NCBI RefSeq assembly: GCF_902167145.1 | Contig: NW_023366905.1 | Span: 1 to 64,000, forward strand | Source: Zea mays | Lineage: Eukaryota > Streptophyta > Magnoliopsida > Poales > Poaceae | DNA length: 64,000 nucleotides | Reading direction: 5' to 3' | Part shown: piece by piece, positions 37,872 to 48,589 of the stretch | Position numbering within the stretch: the first letter of the stretch is position 1 | Layout: every line of letters begins with the position of its first letter | Notes under the pieces: generated by a model | What the model saw: only the letters and a program-made list of their open reading frames with translations | What the model was told of the DNA's origin: nothing | Database searches by the model: none | Made by a program: the position numbers and the translations under genes

Positions 37872-40131
37872 CTTTAAGCTATTGTAAGCCAGGCTGTCGG
37901 CCAGATCGTTCTTCGACAGCACCGAGAGTCCGTCTTCTAAAGTCGGGAATCCGAAGCTCTTGCTCATCTCCCGGCAGACAGAAATCTCCTTGCTGTCGGG
38001 AAGACAATACAAGAAGTCTTCTTCTCCACTGCCATTAAATATTAACGCCCCCTTTGGATATTTCAGTTTTTGGGCATAGTGCTGGGCCTCTTGTTCTTCT
38101 TTTTCTGTTAATTTTTTCCCCGAAGCATGACGGAAAATATAATCACGAATTTTGGGGGATGCTTCGGGGGTAACAACACCAGTTTCTTCAACAAAAGTTG
38201 GCTTTGTTATTTTTTCGGCCTCACTTTCCAAGGGTTTTATCTTTGCGGGCTCTGAGGGCCTAGCTTCGGCTTCAATCTCTTGCTCTGGAGCTGTAGAGCC
38301 AGAAATTTCAGTCGCTGCTTCAAGAGTGACAGCAGCCTTCTTCGGAGGTGTGCTTGAAGATTTGATTGTTTCTAGTACATCTAGCACATTGGCCATCCTC
38401 TTTCTTTTCGGAGTCATGGCTGGCACTTTTTGATTCTTTACTGTCTCAACGTTTGCTGCAGGACTCAAAACTCCGGATGTTTTGGAGCCCTCAGTTGCTT
38501 CTTTTACCTCTTCAATTTTTTCTATGGACGGCGCTTCGGCTTTCTCTTTTGTTTCTGACAACAAAATGTTTGATTGTTCCAATTCTACCTTTGTTGGCAC
38601 TCCGGCCGTTTCTGCGATTTCTGGCAACAAGGCCGGCTCGGTTGGTTTTTCAGCTTCGGTGGCCGAAGAAGTTTCTCCGGTAAACTCGGGCACCGAAGCT
38701 GGTTCAATATAACGCGGCCGATGCGTAAGAACCTTTATCTTCTTTCTTTTCGGTTCTGGCTCGCTAGGAGCAGTTGCAGTTTCTTCTATCACAGAGGTTG
38801 TGTTCTTTCTTTTCTGCCTTCGGATGGGATAGCAATAGTCAGGGTAGACAAACCCGATTGCATCAAATACCCGATTCAGCCTCTTCTTTTTTCGGCCTCC
38901 GAAGGCTGCTGACATTGCAGTGTCTTCGGCTTTCGAATAGGTCCCAAGCAGCTCATCACTTAAATTGTCAATGCTTTTCAACCACTCATCATCTGGCTCA
39001 ATAAATTTATCTCCAAACTTGAAAGTGTATTTAAACCTGATAAGTCCACCTTCGTCGGCCTCTTTTATGGTATCTTGCGGCATTTCCCATTTCTCCGCAA
39101 GCGGCCACACCCTGAAGGCGATATGCTCTTGTACTAAGTCCCTTGTCCCTATAAAAGAGCAGACAACGCCGAAGGCTCTTTGGCACTCTTCGGCGGCTTC
39201 ATTCATTTCAACCTTCGGCCTGCGAAGGCCGAAGCTTTGCCAAATAGGACCCATAATTATACCTTTGATGTCCTCTCGTGCTTTCAGATCATTTTTTACA
39301 TAAAACCATTCTGTCATCCAGCCGCTGGGCCATCTCTTCCGAAAAGTTGGCACGGGGCAGCTTGACCCAGACCGAGAAACAAAATTGTAACAGCCAAAGT
39401 TATTGTGATATTGTTCCTTGCCCCAAGGTATTGTCTCGTATGATAATTCGTGCATATTGCAGAAACTTTTTGCATCAGGCTTCAGACCTTGGCTTCGCAC
39501 GGCCCACACGAAGATGTTCAGCCTTATGATTGCCTCGGGGGTAAGTTGGTGAAGGTAGACTTCGAAAATTTTCAACACCTCCACAACGAAGCTACTCAAG
39601 GGAAATCGCAGCCCAGCCTTCAAAAAGCTTCGGAACACTACGACTTCATTCTCTTCAGGGTGTGGACAAGTCTTCTCCCCTTCGTCGGCCCTCACAACGG
39701 ACAGATCCCGGAAATACCTTCCTCTCATGTTAACAAGATGATTCTCTTTGATAGTTGATTTACCATAAACTGAATGGCTTGGTCGCCAGGGACGATCTTC
39801 GGAGTCTTCGCCACCGCTGTCCACATCATAACTTTCACTATCACCAGTATCTTCAGACAAACCTTCCAGAATCTCCTTCGTGATTTTTTCTGTGTTGGTT
39901 TTCGACATCGCTATAAGAAACCCTAAGTTCTTCTCTTCTTCAAGACTCAGCTTCATCTCAGCAGCAGCCTTCTTAGCAGCTTCAGACATCTTCGGAAACA
40001 CTAAAAAACTGTTTTCAAAGCCGAAGCTTCAAAGCTAAAAGCTTAGCAAATCACAGTGCACAAGAGCTAAAAATTGAGTGAGCGGGAGTGGTTGGCCAGA
40101 AAGCGTGCAAAATGAGTTTGCGGTATGGCCG

Positions 40132-40139
40132 TATTTATA
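40132..40139 (-). promoter_or_regulatory. TATA box of the antisense gene
   Basis: TATAAATA on the minus strand, 143 bp upstream of the antisense ATG. It predicts a start near 40105 and a 5' leader of about 115 nt. It is the same octamer as the LTR TATA box but in opposite orientation and outside the LTR, so the antisense transcript would have its own promoter. Confidence 0.65.
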
Positions 40140-40198
40140 CGCTTGGTGCGTTGAAAGCTGAAAGACCCCACTTGTCATTGAATGTTGCTATTCTAGCA

Positions 40199-40217
40199 AA
40201 GGGAAGGTGTTTTTTCG
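40199..40217 (+). repeat. 19-bp direct repeat, right copy
   Basis: Exact copy of AAGGGAAGGTGTTTTTTCG at 36599. The purine run AAGGGAAGG also resembles a polypurine tract, about 80 bp upstream of the one next to the LTR. Confidence 0.9.
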
Positions 40218-40283
40218 GACCTTCGGCGTAAAGCCTTCGTCCATATCGCAATCTAAATTTATTATTTCAAACAAATTAATATT

Positions 40284-40295
40284 GCGAGGGGCTAC
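40284..40295 (+). promoter_or_regulatory. Polypurine tract
   Basis: GCGAGGGGCTAC ends directly at the 3' LTR's TGTTGG. Its position is right for the plus-strand primer; the purine run is short (GAGGGG). Confidence 0.6.
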
Positions 40296-40937
40296 TGTTG
40301 GGGACCTTCGGCGTCCGAAGGTCCTCAAAAACAGGATTTAACAGTATTTCTGTAGTACAATGTGTGAACAGGTACCCTCGGACTAAAGTCGGCATTGCAG
40401 TAGACCAGAATAATACGAAGGTTGATACAGAGCCGAAGGTGCGAGCAGGAAAGCTTCGGCGTAACAGCAAAGAATGGAACCGACTTAAAGATGAAAAGGC
40501 TATTCAGACCTCGATAGACTACTATAGAGTTATTATCAAATGTAAAGGGCATGAACGTAATTTTGTAAGGGCTGTGTCCCGTGTCTATAAATAGGTGAAC
40601 AGTATCCCCGTACTGTTCACGCTGACTTGGCATTCGCTTTTTGCGTCACGCTTGTACTGTCGTTTCCTTCCGATTGAAGGTACACTTGTAGTTCAATAAT
40701 ATTTTTGTTTATGCTCAATAATAATAAATGATTGTTCATGTTTTCTTTTACATTCTTTATATTTCATCCTTCGTCATTGCTTGATGAATTTATGAAGGTA
40801 TGTCCTTCATAACCTTCGTCCGCAAGTCATTATATCCTAAGGGAAATAATGCTTCGAAGGACGAAGGATATTAACGATTAACATTTTCTATGTTGCCTTG
40901 TTCTTAACTCTTAGTACTTGAGAACAAGTCCCCAACA
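40296..40937 (+). repeat. 3' LTR (642 bp)
   Basis: Same length and termini as the 5' LTR, with differences only at 40407 (A) and 40659 (G). TATA box at 40586-40593, AATAAA at 40723-40728. It ends CCCCAACA at 40937, followed by CTAAC. Confidence 0.97.
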
Positions 40938-40942
40938 CTAAC
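40938..40942. repeat. Target-site duplication, right copy (CTAAC)
   Basis: Identical to 33557-33561. After it the interrupted knob180 monomer resumes with acattcggatttttgccc. Confidence 0.97.
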
Positions 40943-41949
40943 ACATTCGGATTTTTGCCCAAGAAATGGTCTCCACCAGAAATCCAAGAATGTGATCTAT
41001 GGCAAGGAAACATATGTGGGGTGAGGTGTATGAGCCTCTGGTCGACGATCAATGGCTACACAACCCCCATTTTTGTCGAAAATAGCCATGAACGACCATT
41101 TTCAATAATATCGAAGGCTAACACCTACGGATTTTTGACCAAGAAATGGTCTCCACCAGAAATCCAAGAATGTAATCTATGGCAAGGAAACATATGTGGG
41201 GTGAGGTGTATGAGCCTCTAGTCGATGATCAATTGCCACACAACCCCCATTTTGCCGAAAATAGCCATGAACGACCATTTTCAATAATACCGAAGGCTAA
41301 CACGTACGAGTTTTTGACCAAGAAATGGTCTCCACCAAAAATCCAAGAATGTGATCTATGGCAAGGAAACATATGTGGGGTGAGACTTATGAGCCTCTAG
41401 TCGATGATAAATGGCCACACAACCCCCATTTTTTTATGAAAATAGCCATGAGCGACCATTTTCAATAATATTAGAGGCTAAGACCTACGGATTTTTGACC
41501 AAGAAATGGTCTCCACCAGAAATCCAAGAATGTGATCTATGGCAAGGAAACATATGTGGGGTGAGGTGTATGAGCCTCTGGTCAATGATCAATGGCCACA
41601 CAACCCCCATTTTGCCGAAAATAGCCATGAACGACCATTTTCAATAATACCGAAGGCTAACACCTACGGATTTTTGACCAAGAAATGGTCTCCACCAGAA
41701 ATCCAAGAATGTGATCTACGGCAAGGAAACATATGTGGGGTGAGGTGTATGAGCCTCTAGTCGATGATCAATGGCCACACAACCCCATTTTTTTATGAAA
41801 ATAGCCATGAGCGACCATTTTCAATAATACTAGAGGCTAAGACCTACGGATTTTTGACCAAGAAATGGTCTCGACCAGAAATCCAAGAATGTGATCTATG
41901 GCAAGGAAACATATGTGGGGTGAGGTGTATGAGCCTCTGGTCGATGATC

Positions 41950-44900
41950 AATGGCCACACAACCCCCATTTTTGTCGAAAATAGCCATGAATGACCATTT
42001 ACAATAATACCGAAGGCTAACACCTACGGATTTTTGACCAAGAAATGGTCTCCACTAGAAATCCAAGAATGTGATCTATGGCAAGGAAACATATGTGGGG
42101 TGAGGTGTATGAGCCTCTGGTCGATGATCAATGGCCACACAACCCCCATTTTTGTCGAAAATAGCCATGAACGACCATTTTCAATAATATCGAAGGCTAA
42201 CACCTACGGATTTTTGACCAAGAAATGGTCTCCACCAGAAATCCAAGAATGTGATCTATGGCAAGGAAACATATGTGGGGTGAGGTGTATGAGCCTCTGG
42301 TCGACGATCAATGGCCACACAACCCCCATTTTGCCGAAAATAGCCATGAATGACCATTTTCAATAATACCGAAGGCTAACACGTACGAGTTTTTAACCAA
42401 GAAATGGTCTCCACCAGAAATCCAAGAATGTAATCTATGGCAAGGAAACATATGTGGGGTGAGGTTTTGACCAAGAAATGGTCTCCACCAGAAATCCAAG
42501 AATGTGATCTATGGCAAGGAAACATATGTGGGGTGAGGTGTATGAGCCTCTGGTCGACGATCGATGGCCACACAACCCCCATTTTGCCGAAAATAGCCAT
42601 GAATGACCATTTTCAATAATACCGAAGGCTAACACGTACGAGTTTTTAACCAACAAATGGTCTCCACTAGAAATCCAAGAATGTAATCTATGGCAAGGAA
42701 ACATATGTGGGGTGAGGTTTTGACCAAGAAATGGTCTTCACCAGAAATCCAAGAATGTGATCTATGGCAAGGAAACATATGTGGGGTGAGGTGTATGAGC
42801 CTCTGGTCGACGATCAATGGCCACACAACCCTATTTTTTGTCGAAAATAGCCATGAACGACCATTTTCAATGACACTGAAGGCTAACACCTACGGATTTT
42901 TGACCAAGAAATGGTCTCCACCATAAATCAAAGAATGTGATCTATGGCGAGGAAACATATGTGTAGTGAGGTGTGTGAGCCTCTGGTCGAAGATCAATGG
43001 CCACACAACCCCCATTTTTGTCGAAAATAGCCATGAATGATCATTTTCAAAAATACCAAAGGCTAACACATTCGGATTTTTGCCCAAGAAATGGTCTCCA
43101 CCAGAAATCCAAGAATGTGATCTATGGCAAGGAAACATATGTGGGGTGAGGTGTATGAGCCTCTAGTCGATGATCAATTGCCACACAACCCCCATTTTGC
43201 CGAAAATAGCCATGAACGACCATTTTCAATAATACCGAAGGCTAACACGTACGAGTTTTTGACCAAGAAATGGTCTCCACCAAAAATCCAAGAATGTGAT
43301 CTATGGCAAGGAAACATATGTGGGGTGAGACTTATGAGCCTCTAGTCGATGATAAATGGCCACACAACCCCCATTTTTTTATGAAAATAGCCATGAGCGA
43401 CCATTTTGAATAATATTAGAGGCTAAGACCTACGGATTTTTGACCAAGAAATGGTCTCCACCAGAAATCCAAGAATGTGATCTATGGCAAGGAAACATAT
43501 GTGGGGTGAGGTGTATGAGCCTCTGGTCAATGATCAATGGCCACACAACCCCCATTTTTGTCGAAAATAGCCATGAATGACCATTTACAATAATACCGAA
43601 GGCTAACACCTACGGATTTTTGACCAAGAAATGGTCTCCACTAGAAATCCAAGAATGTGATCTATGGCAAGGAAACATATGTGGGGTGAGGTGTATGAGC
43701 CTCTGGTCGATGATCAATGGCCACACAACCCCCATTTTTGTCGAAAATAGCCATGAACGACCATTTTCAATAATATCGAAGGCTAACACCTACGGATTTT
43801 TGACCAAGAAATGGTCTCCACCAGAAATCCAAGAATGTGATCTATGGCAAGGAAACATATGTGGGGTGAGGTGTATGAGCCTCTGGTCGACGATCAATGG
43901 CCACACAACCCCCATTTTGCCGAAAATAGCCATGAATGACCATTTTCAATAATACCGAAGGCTAACACGTACGAGTTTTTAACCAAGAAATGGTCTCCAC
44001 CAGAAATCCAAGAATGTAATCTATGGCAAGGAAACATATGTGGGGTGAGGTTTTGACCAAGAAATGGTCTCCACCAGAAATCCAAGAATGTGATCTATGG
44101 CAAGGAAACATATGTGGGGTGAGGTGTATGAGCCTCTGGTCGATGATCGATGGCCACACAACCCCCATTTTGCCGAAAATAGCCATGAATGACCATTTTC
44201 AATAATACCGAAGGCTAACACGTACGAGTTTTTAACCAACAAATGGTCTCCACTAGAAATCCAAGAATGTAATCTATGGCAAGGAAACATATGTGGGGTG
44301 AGGTTTTGACCAAGAAATGGTCTTCACCAGAAATCCAAGAATGTGATCTATGGCAAGGAAACATATGTGGGGTGAGGTGTATGAGCCTCTGGTCGACGAT
44401 CAATGGCCACACAACCCCCATTTTGCCGAAAATAGCCATGAATGACCATTTTCAATAATACCGAAGGCTAACACGTACGAGTTTTTAACCAAGAAATGGT
44501 CTCCACCAGAAATCCAAGAATGTAATCTATGGCAAGGAAACATATGTGGGGTGAGGTTTTGACCAAGAAATGGTCTCCACCAGAAATCCAAGAATGTGAT
44601 CTATGGCAAGGAAACATATGTGGGGTGAGGTGTATGAGCCTCTGGTCGATGATCGATGGCCACACAACCCCCATTTTGCCGAAAATAGCCATGAATGACC
44701 ATTTTCAATAATACCGAAGGCTAACACGTACGAGTTTTTAACCAACAAATGGTCTCCACTAGAAATCCAAGAATGTAATCTATGGCAAGGAAACATATGT
44801 GGGGTGAGGTTTTGACCAAGAAATGGTCTTCACCAGAAATCCAAGAATGTGATCTATGGCAAGGAAACATATGTGGGTCGACGATCAATGGCCACACAAC

Positions 44901-44970
44901 CCTATTTTTTGTCGAAAATAGCCATGAACGACCATTTTCAATGACACTGAAGGCTAACACCTACGGATTT
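41950..44970 (+). repeat. 1,586-bp duplication plus 506-bp re-duplication
   Basis: Landmarks at 42034, 42308, 42437 and 42690 recur at 43620, 43894, 44023 and 44276 (offset 1,586). Part recurs again at 44468, 44529 and 44782 (offset 506, exactly two 253-bp units). Offsets after 44877 fall by 21 bp because of the local deletion there. Confidence 0.85.
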
Positions 44971-46036
44971 TTGACCAAGAAATGGTCTCCACCATAAATC
45001 AAAGAATGTGATCTATGGCGAGGAAACATATGTGTAGTGAGGTGTGTGAGCCTCTGGTCGAAGATCAATGGCCACACAACCCCCATTTTTGTCGAAAATA
45101 GCCATGAATGATCATTTTCAAAAATACCAAAGGCTAACACATTCGGATTTTTGCCCAAGAAATGGTCTCCACCAGAAATCCAAGAATGTGATCTATGGCA
45201 AGGAAACATATGTGGGGTGAGGTGTATGAGCCTCTGGTCGATGATCAATGGCCACACAACCCCCATTTTTGTCGAAAATAGCCATGAACGACCATTTTCA
45301 ATAATATCGAAGGCTAACACCTACGGATTTTTGACCACGAAATGGTCTCCACCAGAAATCCAAGAATGTAATCTATGGCAAGGAAACATATGTGGGGTGA
45401 GGTGTATGAGCCTCTGGTCGATGATCAATTGCCACACAACCCCCATTTTGCCGAAAATAGCCATGAACGACCATTTTCAATAATACCGAAGGCTAACACG
45501 TACGAGTTTTTGACCAAGAAATGGTCTCCACCAAAAATCCAAGAATGTGATCTATGGCAAGGAAACATATGTGGGGTGAGATTTATGAGCCTCTAGTCGA
45601 TGATAAATGGCCACGCAACCCCCATTTTTTTATGAAAATAGCCATGAGCGACCATTTTCAATAATATTAGAGGCTAAGACCTACGGATTTTTAACCAAGA
45701 AATGGTCTCCACCAGAAATCCAAGAATGTGATCTATGGCAAGAAAACATATCTGGGGTGAAGTGTACGAGCCTCTGGTCGATGATCAATGGCCACACAAC
45801 ACCCATTTTTGTCGAAAATAGCCATGAACGACCATTTTCAATAATATTAGAGGCTAACACGTACGAGTTTTTAACCAAGAAATGGTCTCCACCAGAAATC
45901 CAAGAATGTAATCTATGGCAAGGAAACATATGTGGGGTGAGGTGTATGAGCGTCTGGTCGATGATCAATGGCCACACAACCCCCATTTTTGTCGAAAATA
46001 GCCATGAACGACCATTTTCAATAATATCGAAGGCTA

Positions 46037-47506
46037 AATGGGGGTTGTGTGGCCATTGATCATCGACCAGAGGCTCATACACCTCACTACACATATGTTT
46101 CCTTGCCATAGATTACATTCTTGGATTTCTGGTGGAGACCATTTCTTGGTTAAAAACTCGTACGTGTTAGCCTTCGGTATTATTGAAAATGGTCATTCAT
46201 GGCTATTTTCGGCAAAATGGGGGTTGTGTGGCCATTGATCGTCGACCAGAGGCTCATACACCTCACCCCACATATGTTTCCTTGCCATAGATCACATTCT
46301 TGGATTTCTGGTGGAGACCATTTCTTGGTCAAAAATCCGTAGGTCTTAGCCTCTAATATTATTGAAAATGGTCGCTCATGGCTATTTTCGGCAAAATGGG
46401 GGTTGTGTGTCCATTGATCATCGACCAAAGGCTCGTACACCTCACTACACATATGTTTCCTTGCCATAGATCAAATTCTTGGATTTCTGGTGGAGACCAT
46501 TTCTTGGTCAAAAATCCGTACGTGTTAGCCTTTGGTATTTTTGAAAATGGTCGTTCATGGCTATTTTCGACAACAATTAGGGTTGTGTGGCCATTGATCG
46601 TCGACCAGAGGCTCATACACCTCACCCCACATATGTTTCCTTGCCATAGATCACATTCTTGGATTTCTGGTGGAGACCATTTCTTGGTTAAAAACTCGTA
46701 CGTGTTAGCCTTCGATATTATTGAAAATGGTCGTTCATGGCTATTTTCGGCAAAATGGGGGTTGTGTGGCCATTGATCATCGACCAGACGCTCATACACC
46801 TCCCCCCACATATGTTTCCTTGCCATAGATCACATTCTTGGGTTTCTGGTGGAGACCATTTCTTGGTCAAAAATCCGTAGGTGTTAGCCTTCGGTATTAT
46901 TGAAAATGGTCGTTCATGGCTATTTTCGACAAAAATGGGGGTTGTGTGGCCATTGATCGTCGACCAGAGGCTCATACACCTCACCCCACATATGTTTCCT
47001 TTCCATAGATCACATTCTTGGATTTCTGGTGGAGACCATTTCTTGGGCAAAAATCCGAATGTGTAAGCCTTTGGTATTTTTGAAAATGGTCATTCATGGC
47101 TATTTTCGACAAAAATGGGGGTTGTGTGGCCATTAATCTTCGACCAGAGGCTCATACACCTCACTACACATATGTTTCCTTGCCATAGATCACATTCTTG
47201 GATTTATGGTGGAGACCATTTCTTGGTCAAAAATCCGTAGGTGTTAGCCTTCAGTGTCATTGAAAATGGTCGTTCATGGCTATTTTCGACAAAAATGGGG
47301 GTTGTGTGGCCATTGATCATCGACCAGAGGCTCATACACCTCACCCCACATATGTTTCCTTGCCATAGATCACATTCTTGGATTTCTGGTGGAGACCATT
47401 TCTTGGTCAAAAATCTGTAGGTCTTAACCTCTAGTATTATTGAAAATGGTCGCTCATGGCTATTTTCATAAAAAATGGGGGTTGCGTGGCCATTGATCAT
47501 CGACCA
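46037..47506 (-). repeat. knob180 array, R orientation, short block
   Basis: About eight monomers in R orientation between F blocks. It includes an inverted relative of the retrotransposon target monomer (gggcaaaaatccgaatgtgtaagcc, about 47045). The right end joins cgacca to agccatgaacg at about 47506-47507 with 1-2 bp overlap. Confidence 0.92.
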
Positions 47507-48424
47507 AGCCATGAACGACCATTTTCAAAAATACCAAAGGCTAACACGTACGGATTTTTGACCAAGAAATGGTCTCCACCAGAAATCCAAGAATGTGATC
47601 TATGGCAAGGAAACATATGTGGGGTGAGGTGTATGAGCCTCTGGTCGATGATCAATGGCCACACAACCCCCATTTTTGTCGAAAATAGCCATGAATGACC
47701 ATTTACAATAATACCGAAGGCTAACACCTACGGATTTTTGACCAAGAAATGGTCTCCACCAGAAATCCAAGAATGTGATCTATGGCAAGGAAACATATGT
47801 GGGGTGAGGTGTATGAGCCTCTGGTCGACGATCAATGGCCACACAACCCCCATTTTTGCCGAAAATAGCCATGAATGACCATTTTCAAAAATACCAAAGG
47901 CTAACACGTACGGATTTTTAACCAAGAAATGGTCTCCACCAGAAATCCAAGAATGTGATCTATGGCAAGGAAACATATGTGGGGTGAGATTTATGAGCCT
48001 CTAGTCGATGATCAATGGCCACACAACCCCCATTTTGCCGAAAATAGCCATGAACGACCATTTTCAATAATACCGAAGGCTAACACCTACGGATTTTTGA
48101 CCAAGAAATGGTCTCCACCAGAAATCCAAGAATGTGATCTAAGACAAGGAAACATATGTGGGGTGAGATTTATGAGCCTCTAGTCGATGATAAATGGCCA
48201 CACAACCCCCATTTTTTTATGAAAATAGCCATGAGCGACCATTTTCAGTAATATTAGAGGCTAAGACCTACGGATTTTTGACCAAGAAATGGTCTCCACC
48301 AGAAATCCAAGAATGTGATCTATGGCAAGGAAACATATGTGGGGTGAGGTGTATGAGCCTCTGGTCGATGATCAATGGCCACAAAACCCCCATTTTTGTC
48401 GAAAATAGCCATGAATGACCATTT
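47507..48424 (+). repeat. knob180 array, F orientation, short block
   Basis: About five monomers in F orientation. It ends in GACCATTT (48417-48424), which is common to the F and R monomers, giving an 8-bp overlap at the switch. Confidence 0.92.
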
Positions 48425-48589
48425 CTTGGTTAAAAATCCGTACGTGTTAGCCTTCGGTATTATTGTAAATGGTCGTTCATGGCTATTTTCGACAAAAATG
48501 GGGGTTGTGTGGCCATTGATCATCGACCAGATGCTCATACACCTCACCCCACATATGTTTCCTTGCCATAGATCACATTCTTGAATGGT

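Larger units (their letters stand above)
36759..39989 (-). pseudogene. Antisense three-exon gene, Transposase_28-like with coiled-coil tail, one in-frame stop
   Basis: Minus-strand gene opposite to gag. Exon 1 is 39989-37872 from ATG (MSEAAKK; the frame extends to a GTG at 40001). Exon 2 is 37781-36989 and exon 3 is 36913-36759 (TAG stop). Two GT-AG introns (90 and 75 nt) keep frame: 2118+793+155 nt gives 1,022 codons. Codon 751, in exon 2 (37647-37649), is TAA, so this copy is probably truncated. Residues about 116-236 (FRSFLKAGLRFPLSSFVVEV, then QLTPEAIIRLNIF) match my memory of the plant 'putative gypsy type transposon' family, PF04195. The middle is acidic, Ser/Thr/Pro/Glu-rich; exon 2 begins as a coiled coil and holds the GVIEWIDHEAEAFEEIL region typical of these proteins. 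Antisense genes of this sort are known in Tat-like elements such as Grande; their role is unknown. Confidence 0.8.
40002..40295. other. Antisense gene upstream region and element 3' leader
   Basis: No sense-strand gene. It holds the antisense promoter (40132), the right copy of the 19-bp repeat (40199), a 13-bp echo of the LTR start (ggaccttcggcgt, about 40217-40229), and the purine tract before the 3' LTR. Confidence 0.7.
33562..40937 (+). mobile_element. Non-autonomous Ty3/gypsy LTR retrotransposon, cinful-zeon-like
   Basis: A complete 7,376-bp element: 642-bp LTRs, TSD CTAAC, termini TGTTGGGGAC/GTCCCCAACA (10-bp perfect inverted ends), a primer-binding region, gag, a hairpin tandem array, an antisense gene and a purine tract before the 3' LTR. 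No protease, reverse transcriptase, RNase H or integrase frame is present, so it would need proteins from a related autonomous element. Length, LTR size, gag-only content and abundance of CTTCG/CGAAG words fit my recollection of maize zeon elements, partners of cinful. The family name is not checked against a database. It splits a single knob180 monomer in F orientation. Confidence 0.9.
40938..46036 (+). repeat. knob180 array, F orientation, right of the retrotransposon
   Basis: About 28 monomers in F orientation, including six 73-bp partials of the 253-bp type (gtgaggttttgacc fusions at about 42463, 42713, 44051, 44304, 44557 and 44810). There is also a 21-bp deletion at about 44877. It ends where F text aaggctaa meets R text aaatgggggttg at 46036-46037. 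Confidence 0.93.

Noticed and set aside
37796..39758. Several plus-strand frames across the antisense gene
   Set aside because: Shadows of the minus-strand gene; low-complexity or Phe/Ser-rich translations with no family resemblance.
39990..40001. Upstream GTG as start of the antisense gene
   Set aside because: A nuclear gene should use ATG. The first in-frame ATG is at 39989, downstream of a fitting TATA box.
36599..40217. The 3,600-bp spacing of the 19-bp repeats as a link to the 180-bp satellite
   Set aside because: 3,600 is twenty times 180, but the interval is unrelated to satellite sequence, so the number is most likely coincidence.
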